DNA of 64,000 bases from Hermodice carunculata (Eukaryota > Annelida > Polychaeta > Eunicida > Amphinomidae), in assembly GCA_964020975.1 (NCBI GenBank), contig OZ026615.1, positions 82,384,662 through 82,448,661 of the forward strand, given 5' to 3'. Positions 14,101 to 26,203 of this stretch are shown here, in pieces; positions within the stretch are counted from its first letter, which is position 1, and each line of letters begins with the position of its first letter. The notes beneath the pieces were generated by a model. It saw nothing but the letters and a program-made list of their open reading frames with translations. It had not been told where the DNA came from and ran no database searches. The translations under genes were made by a program, and so were the position numbers.

Positions 14101-16224
14101 TTACAGATCATCTTTCCACAGTCCAAACAAAAATGTATATCTACCTTAAGTTATGATCATGAAGGCATTAGTAGTAGTTGTCACAGTTATTTTTGGACTT
14201 GTTTGGCTTCACTGATAAAAGAGATGAACACTATGGACTGGTCTGGGGTGCCTGGAAGTGCAAGTGCATGTATAGTCATCACCCAAATATTTCCTTATGG
14301 CAAACAGGGCAGCAATGTCTGCTGGTATTTCTGGTGGAGGGCATTGACTGGCACAGCACTAGATATAATTTGTATTGTGCACACTGCTCCACAGTTAGAA
14401 TCTCTATCATAGCTACAAGTGCACTGGTCACTGAAATGTTGTCATAAGTCAAGTCCCATCAGACAACCCTTTAATCCTTAATTTCCTGTCACCCCAGACC
14501 AAAATAATACTGGCCAGTGCACTGGCTGACATCATGGTAATGAAAGCTTGGCAATCTCTGACATCATTGTAATAAAAGCAATGCATTGGCTGACAACTTG
14601 GCAATGAAACCAACATACTCTCATTTAATCATATGGATCAGGGTGTTAGCCAGAATTTGAAATCTGGGTGTCCAAAATGTTAAATTTGTCTAGATTTCAT
14701 AATATCAGGGTCTCCACTTCCTATTCTTTCCATTATAAAAATCATGATTTGGAGGTGTCCAAATTTGAAATAGGGTGTCCAAAAAGACACACAGACACCC
14801 TTCAAGCTAATACTACATGTATGATATGGATGCTTTTGAGATTCTCTGACAGTATCACTTGATTTGGTGTAATTTTTTGCGGTCAATAACAACACTAGAA
14901 CCAAACTTCTGATCTGAAAACAATGATCAAAGTATCTGTTGTACATCTGGTGGGGCACTGACAGGCTGACACCTGAGTATTCATGGTTATATCAACAGTA
15001 CATTGTGATAATAATCATCTTAGGCCACTGTTACTTTTCATTTTTTGGCAGCACCACCAGATTTGGCACAGGCTCATTTCCTGTCACCAACAACAGCAGC
15101 AACAAACTTTTGATCTAAAAAGAATCATCAAAACAACAGTTTAAAAAGACTTGAGACTCATTCATTCCTCCATATTAATATATTCAAATCCACAGAGCAC
15201 AGAGACATGTAACACACTGTCTCTTGTGGCAGCCAATGACAAAATATCAGAGTAACATTTGACACAAACACACTGGCACACAAACTATCTACATCACATA
15301 CATACATAATTATGTCTACTTCCAGCAGCTAACAATGATTTGGGACAGATTCATAAGGAGTCATCCCCCCTCCCCAAAATATATTGATTTCAATATTTTT
15401 GGCATTAACATTGACGTTTAAATGGGGACAATAAAAATCCTGTCACAAACAATGCTTTTTTTAATCCTAAATTGAAAAGACTGGGCCTTTTGATACATGT
15501 TCTGAAACCAGTTTTGATCAATTTCCCCTGCAAATTAATATGAACTTCACCCTTTCTTTATCCTTTGAACATTGGCTCCCTTTTTGAATTCATGGATCTG
15601 CCCCAGATAGCTATTCACATTAAAAATACAAATTTGTAAGTTTACCCGGTTTAAAACACCAGCCATCAGCAACAATGAAATGGCAAACACGAGTATGTAC
15701 ACCATACATCTGGAAGCCTCAAGGGTGCCCATGGGCACAATAATTAAAAATGTTGTTCAAACACTTTTTCAACTCATCATATAATAACTGTGCCCGCAGA
15801 ATTCTGGACCAGTGCTGTTTGCCAACAAAATCATAAAATTGTCCTTGTCAAGCCAAAATCAGATTTGAAACCAAGGACACTCTGCAGCAAAACCAACATG
15901 AGCAATCTTTCTGCGACAGATCTCATAAAAGCCTACCAGTATGTGCATCTTCAATGCCAACTTTAGAGTTGGACACAAGAATCAGGGCCAGTAAAAATAG
16001 CTGATGCAAACAAAAAAACTCACTGATATCATGAATATAGGCATCACTTAAATATAGTCATTTTCCAGTGGTGCCGGATATGTACACAAGATTCAAGTTT
16101 CCAGTCTTTGACCAACATGGAGATCATCTGTAATTGGACTTGCATTTGCCACAAATTTCAAGTATTGTGGAAGAAAATCCACCAGCAGTACATAACTAAA
16201 AGCAAGTTTTTCGTGTGAAAACAT
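11111..16224. other. No gene seen; unclassified sequence
   Basis: AT-rich, with scattered half-sites such as 'gaccttcaaa' (11453, 12080), a poly(T)/poly(G) junction at about 12029-12060, and short direct repeats near 14510-14600 ('gacatcattgtaatgaaagc' type). I find no exon, RNA gene or complete mobile element. Confidence 0.4.
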
Positions 16225-16815
16225 TATGCATCCCCGAAGCATGACATCAGTGATCTTTGAAGAAAGAAAAAAAAAAAAACATTAAAAAAATCCAAAAGTC
16301 ATTGGAGCATGACCTTTTGAACACAATTGGTAGATCTACCAGATGTATATCCCCACCAAGTTTGAGGTGAATCTTGCCTCTTGTTTTGGAGTAGAAAGTT
16401 GAAAATGTGAATTAGCATTGCAATCCCCATTGACTTACATAGTAATCAACAGGAATGTATGCAGTTTGACCTTTCAAGGTCACTCAGGTTTGAAAGTAAC
16501 CACATAAATTGAAAGCCCATAGGTACTTTCCTATTAACATTTAATAGTAACCTTGGGCCTACCATGCACCAATAATAAGGTATAAGCCAATATGTGATAA
16601 TTTCTGAGTCAACAGAAAAATGCAACAAGGATTTGACCTTGACCTTTGACCTCAAGGTTATATATTATATGGCAAAAATTCCCGGCCCATAGATTATCTG
16701 TATCAAATTAGGAGGCAATAGGTCAACCGGGGACAGAAATATAAGGGAGAAAAATAAGACATGCAGTGGTGACGTGACTAGACACTATATGCATCCCCCT
16801 GTAGGGGCGATGCAT
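16220..16815 (+). mobile_element. Hairpin-ended tandem-core element, family G
   Basis: At the left end a small hairpin (TTTTC GTGT GAAAA, about 16208-16221) precedes motif S, ATGCATCCCC (16226). At the right end S and its complement form a hairpin: ATGCATCCCCC and GGGGCGATGCAT (16789-16815). The core includes tgaccttgacctttgacctc (about 16636-16655) and 'accttttgaacacaattggtagatc', which is shared with family B. It lies just 3' of the cofilin stop codon. Confidence 0.55.
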
Positions 16816-17168
16816 AATTATCATGGTATTGACATCAAACACGTTTCTTTTAACACACTTCAAAAGAGAGGGCATTAAGATGAACTAATTCCTTCGGTGT
16901 AAGAACCAATTGATGCCTTGGGCATTCTGTGACTTCTCTGTGTAGACTGATATTGCTTGGTACTGTGCTGCCCACTTGCCGAGATTCAAACAACAGGTTC
17001 AGCACTGGGACACTGTTGCAGGTGGAAGCAAGCATTGACATCAGACTCCATAAGCAATCAACACTCAAATCTCATCAAAGTCTGTGGTGTAGTTTCGAAC
17101 AGCTACACAGAGTGTATCCTCTTATCCGTTTCATAGTCTGGTCAGTAGATAAACACAATGCATGCTCT

Positions 17169-17334
17169 TTAAATCCGCTCTGTTTTCTTTATATCATCAA
17201 TAATTTCATCCAGATCGAGCTCTGATTCATCAGTTGCTTGTATTTCTTTGCCTATACCATGTAGACCTTTTTTGAGGTATTCCTTACTGCTGGTGTACAG
17301 CATCTTCTGTTTCACCTTGGCATTCTCTGGGCTC
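17169..17334 (-). CDS. CFL: ADF/cofilin, last coding exon (residues 91-145)
   Basis: C-terminal part of an actin-depolymerising factor homology (ADF-H) protein. It severs and depolymerises actin filaments in the cytoplasm by binding between subdomains 1 and 3 of actin. After the acceptor TTGCAG at 17335-17340 the exon opens with G. This completes a TGG (Trp91) begun in the previous exon, followed by SPENAKVKQKMLYTSSKEYL. That is the cofilin long-helix signature W-x-P-x-x-A-x-x-x-x-K-M-x-Y-x-S-S-K, whose basic residues (K99, K101, K108 here) contact actin. The later part, GIGKEIQATDESELD, is also typical. The stop TAA is at 17169-17171. Phase 2 matches the donor at 45959. The 3' UTR end is not located: no AATAAA occurs in the next few kb on this strand, only ATTAAA variants. 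Confidence 0.93.
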
Positions 17335-17609
17335 CTGCAACAGAAACTTGCACTATATATCTGCTACACCAGACCACTTGGGCCACCCGTAAGTGTTTCT
17401 TGTAACCTCTTGGTTTAAACAGATTTCACCTGAAAAAAATGATTTAAATATAGGCACCATGCCCATATTTTCACTGTAAAAATTGTCTCATCAAGACCCA
17501 TTTCTGGGTGTTACCCAGAATTGTTTCTCAGCAATTTCAAAGCAACTGATCAAATTGTTTCGGTGAGGACAGTTGAGATTTTTGAAGATTTCATAGAATA
17601 ATGGAACAA

Positions 17610-19023
17610 AACAAGAGGGCTGTGTGAACAGCCCATGCTCAGCTGACCTAGAGACATTCATCACACTTGCAGCTCTGTGAACTTGTGATAGGATTCAGGT
17701 CACCCATGTACTCAGTAAGTCTGACCTTTATAGAAGAACACTAACATGTGCAACATCAAGATCCCAGTTCAAGAAGTTCTGCAGTTACAGCGAAGAGTAA
17801 AATTACTGTATGTTGCACTGTGGCCCCAGAAACAAGGTCAAGGTCACTCATGTACTGTCTAAGCATGACTTTCATACAGAAACATTAACATATGCAACAT
17901 CAAGGTCACAACTCAAAACAGATCTAAGTTATCAAGTGAACAGTAAATATCGTGTCAGTTGTCCTGTGACCTTGGGAATGAGGTCAAGGTCCAAACATCA
18001 CTGGAGCATGACCATTTGCACAAAACAGGTAAACACTTTTGAAAGGTACATCCCTACCAAGTTTGGCACAAATCTGGCCAAAATTATTTAAGTTATAACT
18101 ATTACAAGAAATTCCCATGTGAAACTTTCCTATTAAAATGTTTTTAAAGATTTTTCTTAAAAATCAGAAAAAATCCAAAAATCACTAGAGCATGACCTTA
18201 AGAACAAACTTAGCAGACACCCACCCAAGGTATATTGCCATCAAGTTTGAAGTAATTCTGACAGACAGTTTTTTCAGAGAAGTCCAAAATGTGATTTACC
18301 AATAGAATGCCTGTTGACTTGCATAGTAAGCAATAGAAAAGGTGCATTTACCATTCAGTACCTGAATTGAAAAAAAAACGTTAAAAATCAGGAATCTACA
18401 GTGCTCAGTGCTACCTGGTGTACATTTTTGTTCAACACTTTCACAAGGAACATATCAAGAAAATTTCAACTTAATCTGAGAAATGGTTCTGGAGAAGTGA
18501 CAAGTAAAGAAAACACACAAAAACTCATAAAAAGTTTGAAAATAGTGGTGAACAAATTAAAAACTAGGAGTCTCTAGGAGTGTTCTTATGTAATATCATG
18601 GCAAATGAGTGATTGACTGTGGAGATTTTGTAAGATTTGTCCAAAAAAAAACCCCCAAAAATTCATTAGAAATCCAAAAATCAAAATTTAAAATCACACA
18701 AAAAAGAAAAAAAAAATTGCAGCACCACTTGGTGAACAAATTCAGAACAAGGAGTCCCAGGGAGTGTCCCTGTGTGATATCAAAGCAATTGGGCGAGCAG
18801 TTTCGGAGAAAGATTTTTTAAGATTTGCCCAAAAAAGAACAAACAAAAAAAATCATGAAAAAATCCAAAATTCACTGGAGCATGACCATTTGAACAAACT
18901 TGGTAGAAACCCGCCCAAGACACATCCGAAATTGTGAATTGTTGACAGACAACAGATGGACGATAGACGGACAAAGGACCATAAGATAAGCTCAGCTGAC
19001 TGACAAGTTAGCTGAGCTAAAAA
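17610..19023 (+). mobile_element. Hairpin-ended tandem-core element, family B, copy 1
   Basis: Left end AACAAGA then hairpin GGGCTGTGTGAACAGCCC, then motif S (CTCAGCTGA). Right end: S and its complement, CTCAGCTGACT and AGTTAGCTGAG, form a 3' hairpin (18991-19016) followed by TAAAAA. The interior holds ~145-bp and ~260-bp units with phrases such as 'accatttgaacaaacttggtagaaacc' and 'caccaagtttgaagt', and one tgaccttgggaatgaggtcaaggtc everted pair. A short gacggac run precedes the right end. No ORF. Non-autonomous; resembles Helentron-type HINE/DINE or bivalve pearl elements in plan. Confidence 0.6.
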
Positions 19024-21083
19024 TTGCTAGTTGGCAGCCTACACAGAAATTTCCTTTATAAACCACCAAAATCTTGATCCACTATGATATGATTAGTTTG
19101 AGGCCTAATTTTATTCTGCTTGTCCAGAGAGTATTTAAATGCAGATATCTGCATTTAGAAATATAGATATTTCTATTTGTGACAAGTGCCTTTGGCTGTT
19201 CCCAGGTAACAAATTCAACTGACGTCAAAGGAGGTAATGCGTAAAAGGGGAAAGAACATCCATCTTAAACATATGTCAGGTATCGATGGATGTCCAAGTT
19301 ACCTTAGACCTAACAAATATATGTGTGAGTGTGGTTCTGATAACCCGACCGACCCAACTGAAAAGTCGAAAGTCCCGACCCTAAGCAATTTTTATGAAAC
19401 AAAATAAAAAAAATCTAAAAGCTTCAGGCCGCCCTTCCCTAACCAAAATTGATTGACCCTGGCAGAAAGATTTTATTGAGAAAGTAGCTGTGGTGTGCCG
19501 TTATTATGCAGTAACTTCAAATCAAACACAGTAGCTTATTTCAACTTGTCTACACTGAAGGGTTAACTTGGGTGTGGAAAGAGCACAGCTGCATAGCCAT
19601 GGTATTCGGTGAAACAGCATAACCATGGTCCCCGTTGAAAGATTTTATCAAGAAAGCGGCCGTCATTTTGCAGTAAAGTCAACTCAAACACAGCATTTTA
19701 TTTCAACTTGTCTGGCGGTTTAACTTGGGCCAGGTAAATAGCATAGCAACACAAAGTTCAATATGGCATAGCTACGCCCATTTGGCGAAACAGCATAGGC
19801 CATAGCCCCATTTGTGTCAGCATTTAGGGACTTCATAGCCCTCCTGGTTATATTTCACTAGGTTCCACGTGTCTGTTCTCTGAGTTAGCAGGGCAAACGG
19901 TCATTGAAGTACTTTTAAAACATGACTTACTATCTTAACTCTGCCTGCACGTTTGTGTCCAAAGCAATTATCATCATTAGTTAAAAATCCAAATGCAACA
20001 CGATAAACCTTGAACCAACCGGCATTTTGAACATTGCACAATGCCGCACAAAAATACATTTCATTTGGATATCAAAGTGAATTGTGGCCACAGCATATAT
20101 CATATCATTATTGATGGTCTGGAACATTTGCAAAATATATACTTTTGGCTGTATATATATTATAAGCCCCCCCCCCCCCCCATCCCATTACTATCCTCAT
20201 TTACAAAACGTTGGGTGTGGATCCGCAATTTTCAAAATGGCAGCCAAGTGCCAGTGAGCTGATTGGATATTTTGAAGAGGTAGTATCCAAAATAAGTGCG
20301 TGATTGGGGTAAAGGGCAGGTTAATTTGTTGAATAAATGTAATGTACAATATATATAAGGGGACTTTTCCAGAGTGAGCATTGCCTAAAAATGTAAATAC
20401 ACCGAAATACAGACATCAGTTGTAGCCAGCGGTGGGCCCCAGAGTAGGGATTTTGTATCAGATACCGAAGTGGCCCTGGTGCTACGACTTAAGCTGCAGC
20501 ACTAGTAGGACCCGCCATGACCCCCTTGTGTGTGAAAGATGGAGCTTAGGCAAGACGGTTGCCCCAATAGTGGATAGAGGTTCAAGAGTACCGGCGTTTT
20601 TTTTTTTCGTTTTTTTTTTATTATTATTTATTTAAACCCCACCCACAAGGAAAAAATACATCTAGATCAATACACTAAGATATACCTGAGTCATGCCGGG
20701 GGGGCATGAATGTCCGGCTACCGCATCCCATTCCTGCAGGGCCATGACGGTGTTTTTATGTAAGGGGTAAATATTTACAGCGTTTGCTTGCCATACGGGG
20801 CAGTAGTTTGTTCATGCAAATTCTGTCAGGGGTACACTTGTGTCATGTAAATCTACTGAATACTACGGACTTCTTCGTCAAACATGGCGAAACCTGACAA
20901 TGGTGTATGGAAGTCTGGACAACCTCAGTTCACAAAGTTCCAGTGGGTTATTTTGGTCTCTAAAACTATGGTATCGCACTCTTTACCTCTATCATCGCAG
21001 CATAAAAAGTAACAGTTTCGTGTTTAATGATTTAAACAAGAATGAGCTTGCATCAGGACTAGCGACCACAAATTTTTGGTCAC
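19024..21083. other. Intron sequence, no gene seen
   Basis: Contains a poly(C) tract (20167-20180), a TATATAAGG at about 20351-20359, and T-rich runs near 20597-20630. A pair of related segments (about 19460-19620 and 19630-19800, 'gaaagattttatcgagaaagc', 'catttcaacttgtc', 'cataacc') looks like an imperfect direct duplication of about 170-180 bp. No coding evidence. Confidence 0.4.
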
Positions 21084-21091
21084 ACATTTCC

Positions 21092-23193
21092 TAGGGCTGT
21101 AACGATATACCGCGATAACATTGCATCGCGGTACAGTCAATCCATGATACATGTATCGAAATGAGGTCCCCTGTATTGTAAAATACGATACATTCCATCA
21201 TACAAGTAATTTCAGCTCTAAAAAGAAAAAATACAGAAGTAAAGGCCATAGTTCACTAAGATTTACCGTAATTTTGTGAAGGTAAACTCGTCAATTGACC
21301 AACCATTCGTTCTGATTACGATCTATTTTTTGCCTACAAAAATGTTTTGGGATTCCCTTCATAATCATATATATGCATGATGCTTTGTGGTGCTACGTCA
21401 TACCCTTGTGTGTAAAGTCTGAATCTAGGTCAGCAAAATGACTGTGCCCGGCGAGAAAAAGCAGCACGCTCATTATTCAGGGGTCACATTAAGCTTGTGT
21501 CCTGCGTCATAGACGCAAAAAATGAAAAGACGCCCGGAAATTAATAAAAACATTGTCATTTCGCGTCGCTGTGAATGCATGCACAAAAGCAATGCATTTT
21601 GAATGACACAACTGCAAAAATTACCCCATGCGGTCATGGTGTTTTGCATCGACCATTATCAGTATCATGAATATGTATTATACTGATGGAATCCTCTGAT
21701 GGTCGTCTTTCTATGTAACAAGCTCTCTTATTTGCTAAGAAAAAAATATTCCTGGGGTATCCCTCCAAAAAATTCCCATAATGGGAATGGATGTACGTCA
21801 TTTCATCTCATTATAAATGCGCTGAGAGCACTTCCAGGCTCCTCATTGTGTGGATTTGATCACGTGCCACTTACTGTCCAATCAAATTCGTTGTTGCCCA
21901 TGTGCCTGTCTCATGCCTGCAATGTTGGGAAGGTACAAGTCTTATTCGCAAAGATTATTGGACCAAGATGTTCAATTTTCACATCATATTTTCATCAAGA
22001 AGACTTCTATCGAACAAATCTAGACAGAGACAAAGGCACGAGTGAAAATTCATTACGGACGGCAAGGAAAGTACGCACATTAGTCATCGCACGGTCACAT
22101 GTGAACGAAGCGAAAATTTGCATTAGGCCTGACACAATGTTGTTGATCACTGTCTCCAATGGGGCACGCCATTATTGGTGGTTTTTTTTTTTTTTTTTTT
22201 TAAAACAAAATTTAGTTGTTTTGATTTTATTGAAATGTTTGAATGGAACAAATCTGTATGACAGAGCAAGGCAGGAATGAAATTTATGATCGAAGGCCGG
22301 AAGAAATAAACGTTCAACACAGCGGAAAACCATGTCTGGCTGCATGCCCGGGACAGGCTGTGTACACTCGCTTGTGTTGCATGGCTTGTCAAGTTGTAGA
22401 CCTACCGTGTTGCTTGATGAAAAAAGTGACCGCACTTAAGATCAGACTCAACACCACCTGCGGCATCAAATTTGTCAGGTATATTGAAATAGAAAGTGCA
22501 CAGAAATATAAATCATGTAATTTCTGACCATTTCATCACGTGCAATCAATCGCAAAAATAACAGAGCCCAGGCATGTTCAATCATGCATGCCGCTTGTTG
22601 TGCAAGGTAGTTAAAAAACTGTGCGATACCAGATACTGGCACAGTGGCAGCGTGCTAAGGGTTAAGCCCCCTTCACAATCATTTTTTGGTAGACCAGGGA
22701 TGTGTTATAGACTTAGTCCTAATAGCAGGTCCCTGGGCAGATTGAATCCATCCTTGGTACAGTCAACAACTTTTAGACCCTTTTACATCAAGTTGGCATA
22801 TTGCCAACTTTTTATTTAATCTTAAATTTTATAATAATGAATCACCCACATGAGCATATAGACCCTATGTTATGTTCGTTTCTAGGCTAAGTTACCTGCA
22901 TGTTTTATTTGTTTATCATTTTGATGTATGTTGATTATACCAATTAAACACAATTAATCAAATTACATCCAAAGTCTATATTGCACAATTTCAGACTGGA
23001 CCCATCGATTCAGTTCATGGACCCACTATTTTTCCTGAAAAAGAAGAAAGATGGGTCCAACGAACCCGTACTGAAATAATGTGACCCCTGTATTATTATG
23101 GTTAAGTATCAAATTGTATCGTTTTGTATCCTATCGTCAGTTCCGTATCGGGATACGTATCATATCGTGAAAAGGTGTATCGTTACAGCCCTA
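21092..23193. mobile_element. hAT-superfamily DNA transposon, non-autonomous
   Basis: Terminal inverted repeats TAGGGCTGTAACGATA (left 21092, right complement ending 23193) are flanked by a perfect 8-bp target duplication, acatttcc (21084-21091 and 23194-23201). Eight-base duplications and TAGGGCTG-like ends are typical of hAT. Many GTATCG/CGATAC motifs lie inside both ends, as in subterminal transposase-binding regions. No hAT transposase (BED finger, DDE, dimerisation domain) is readable; the 193-codon frame at 21699 has no recognisable domain. A second element appears nested within it. Confidence 0.85.
21478..23090. mobile_element. Second hAT-like element nested inside the first
   Basis: Perfect 14-bp inverted ends CAGGGGTCACATTA (21478-21491) and TAATGTGACCCCTG (23077-23090). 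The flanks tcattatt and tattatta are similar but not an exact duplication. It fills most of the outer element, which explains the outer element's length. No transposase is readable. Confidence 0.55.
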
Positions 23194-23456
23194 ACATTTC
23201 CCCATATTTGCGATGGGTAAAGTGACTGCGATGCTTTCAAGAAACGGTAGATGCGCTAGCGATTGAAAAGCTGGTCACAAACTGCAGCAACCCTTTCGAC
23301 AAAACGAGCTGAAGGTCAGAGTTGAAAGTAGGCCTAGCGCATATTTTTTTGCAATGAAACCTAATTAAAGACAGAATAAATTAAATCTTGCACGACTGGA
23401 AAGTGAGTGAAACATTTCCTCTCATGAGGAATCGCTGTTAGTGGAGAACAAGAGGG

Positions 23457-24883
23457 CTGTGTGAACAGCCCGTGCCTCAGCTGATCTTGACATTCATCAC
23501 ACTTGCAGCTCTATGAACTTGGGAAAGGATCAAGGACACCATGTTCTGAGTAAGTCTGACCTTTATAGAAGAACACTTACATGTGCAACATCAAAGTTCA
23601 AGTTGTTCTCAAGTTATAATGAAGAGTAAAATTCATGTATGTTGCACTGTGACCCCACAAACGAGGTCAAGGTCATTCATGTACTGTCTCAGCATGACCT
23701 TCATACAGAATAATTAACATGTGTAGCTAACTCAAAACAGATCTCAAGTTATCAAGTAAACAGTAAATTTCGTGTCAGTTGTCCTGTGAATTAGCATTAG
23801 AATGCCCATTGACTTACGTAGTAATCAATAGGAAAGCTGCATTGAACGATAAGTACCCGAATTGAAAATCCTTAAAAATCAGGAATCCAAAGCAGTGCCA
23901 CCTAGTAAACAACTGTTTGACCCTTCCACAACAACATATCCATCACATTTCAGCTTAATCTGAGGGACCGTTCTGACAACAAGTGAAAAATAGCAAAACC
24001 ATACAAAAAATTCCTAAAAAAATTGCAGCACCACCTGGTGAACAAATTGGGAACTAGGTGTCCCCGGGAGTGTCTATGTACAATATCGATGCAATTGGGC
24101 ACGCAGTTTCAGAGAAGATTTTTTAAGATTTGTCCAAAAAAAAAAGAACAAAAAAATTCATTAAAAATCCAAAAATCACTGGAGCATGAACATTTGAACA
24201 AAATTGGTAGAAACTCACCCAACGTACATTGCCACCAAGTTTGAAGTTAATCTGGATGACGGTTTTGGAGAAGAAGTCAAAAATGTGAATTAGCATTAGA
24301 ATGCCCATGACTTCCATAGTAATCAATAGGAAAGCTGCATTGACAGACAAGTACCAGAATTGAAAAAATCTTTGAAAATCAGGAATACTCAGCATTCCCA
24401 CATAGTGAACAACTTTGTTTGACCCTTCTACAAGCAACATATCCACCATGTTTCAGCTTAATCTGAGTGACGGTTCTGGAGAAGAAGTCGAAAATAGCTA
24501 TGACACACAAAAATTCATAAAAAATTAGGAAAAAATTGCAGCGCCACCTGGTGAACAAATTAAGAACTAGGAATCCCAGGGAGTATTCCTGTGTGATATC
24601 AAAGCAATTGGGTGAGCGGTTTCGGAGAAGAAGATTTTTTAAGATTTACCCAAAAAAGAACAAAAAAATTCATTAAAAATCCAAAAATCACTGGACCGTG
24701 ACCATTTGAACAAACTTGGTAGGGACCCACCCAAGGCACATTTCAACCAAGTTTGAAGTTAATCTGGATGACGGTTTTTGAGAAGAAGTCGAAAAATGTG
24801 AATTGTGGACGACGGACGGACGTACGACGGACGGACGGACCCTCAAAAAACCTCAGCTGACTGACAAGTCAGCTGAGGTAAAA
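23457..24883 (+). mobile_element. Family B element, copy 2
   Basis: Complete: left AACAAGA plus hairpin GGGCTGTGTGAACAGCCC, then S = CCTCAGCTGA. The right hairpin arms CCTCAGCTGACT/AGTCAGCTGAGG (24851-24878, 12 bp perfect, 4-nt loop) are followed by TAAAA. A GACGGACGGAC microsatellite (24809-24840) sits just before the right end. Its first ~700 bp are nearly identical to the copy at 31137. Confidence 0.7.
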
Positions 24884-25582
24884 TGCGTATGCACGAGGGA
24901 TTGCAGTTAGTGAGGAAAATTACAAAGTCACTCATGACTTTCCCTGCTGACAGCAATCCCTCATGAGTGAAAAGTGGTAACTCGCCTGCAGCCACGCAAG
25001 ATTATATTAATTACGGAGGAAAATCAGCCTAATACAGAATCCATTTGCACATCCAATAAGGTCTATTTGTCATAAAGTTCCCGGTAGGTGTACCTGCAAA
25101 GACCGTAAACAAGGCCTGAGGGAGCTAAGGGTAATATGGAGAGTATATAAAGTGATCCTTTTAAAAGTCACAGTATCTGTGCAATATCCTTCAACCCTTC
25201 CTCTGCTGCAGGTGATAAAACCCGCCCAAAGATACTTGCTGCTCCTATGCTGCACGCATGTTTATGTGCCTAATGAAGTACATGCCAAAAAGATCAATTG
25301 TCACTGTGCGTAATTACCGAGATACAGCAACATGGCACGTTCTCCTGCAGATGTACAACATATTAAATGGTTTCCACTATATCTATTGAGCAAGATCACC
25401 AAAATTGTATAAATATTGCGGTATCTCTGCAAAAAAACAACACCCAAGGTTTTATTCAGTACAGACCGTCGCGGAGATTGATTGACAATGCATACTGGTG
25501 CACAAGTTTCCCATTTTCACATCGATTGCATGCAGTTTCCACTCTATATTTCTTTCAGTGGCTAACCAGGACGTTATGAATA

Positions 25583-25771
25583 CAGCGATCCCTCTTTATA
25601 ACACCCCTCATTACAAGGCAGTTTCTGATATAACACGGTGTGTACCATGGTTAGCACTAAAAAAATTTTCCCACTACTTCTATGTCAAAGTCCCTCATTT
25701 ATGAGGCGGTTTTGCTATAACACAGTTTGTTCTGGGGCTCCCAACACCAGTATTATGAGGAGGGACCACTG
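25583..25771. mobile_element. pogo/Tigger-type MITE, 189 bp
   Basis: Ends CAGCGATCCCTCTTTATAA and, as complement, CAGTGGTCCCTCCTCATAA, flanked by TA on both sides (25581-25582, 25772-25773). TA targets and CAGTGGTCCCTC ends fit pogo-group Tc1/mariner elements. Too short to code. Confidence 0.7.
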
Positions 25772-26203
25772 TATTTTCAAAACATGTACATGCTGGACCA
25801 TGTGCAAACTTATTTGCATGATCTGTGAGCCAATCAGTGCCCCAGTAGGGAGAGAATCTCGCTGAAGCAAGACAAGAAAGTGGATGCCCTGAAGATGGTC
25901 TTTATGGGGTGATCCCAAGATTAAACTAAAACAGGCTGATTTTCCTACAGAAAGTCAAATGTCTCCCCGGGCGCCCTAACTATTGTCACCCTTATTTTTA
26001 TAAATAGGCATACCGATTCCAATGATCTACAGATATGGTGAAGGTACACTCTTTATTGACATTTCAAAACGTTGATTTTTGACTAAATGCTCACGTGACC
26101 TTGAAAAATAGGTCAAGGTCATACATCTGCAGTCACAAGCAAGGTCTTACAAAAGTCTTACATAGAAGCACTAGAACAGACTGATTTTCCAACACAAAAT
26201 CAA
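25772..26203 (+). repeat. Diverged family D unit ahead of the main element
   Basis: Contains a second family D left end (AAATGTCTCCCCGGG at about 25958) and one cgtgaccttgaaaaataggtcaaggtc everted pair (about 26094). It then repeats the leader 'gctgattttcc...caaatgtctccc' that opens the main element. Confidence 0.5.

Noticed and set aside
20340-20640. TATATAAGG plus ggggacttttcc as a promoter, with a 67-codon frame after it
   Set aside because: Inside a long cofilin intron, no downstream coding sequence, and the frame ends in a poly(T)-encoded Phe/Leu run.
21699-22280. 193-codon frame as a hAT transposase
   Set aside because: No BED finger, no DDE or dimerisation motif, and it runs through a poly(T) tract.
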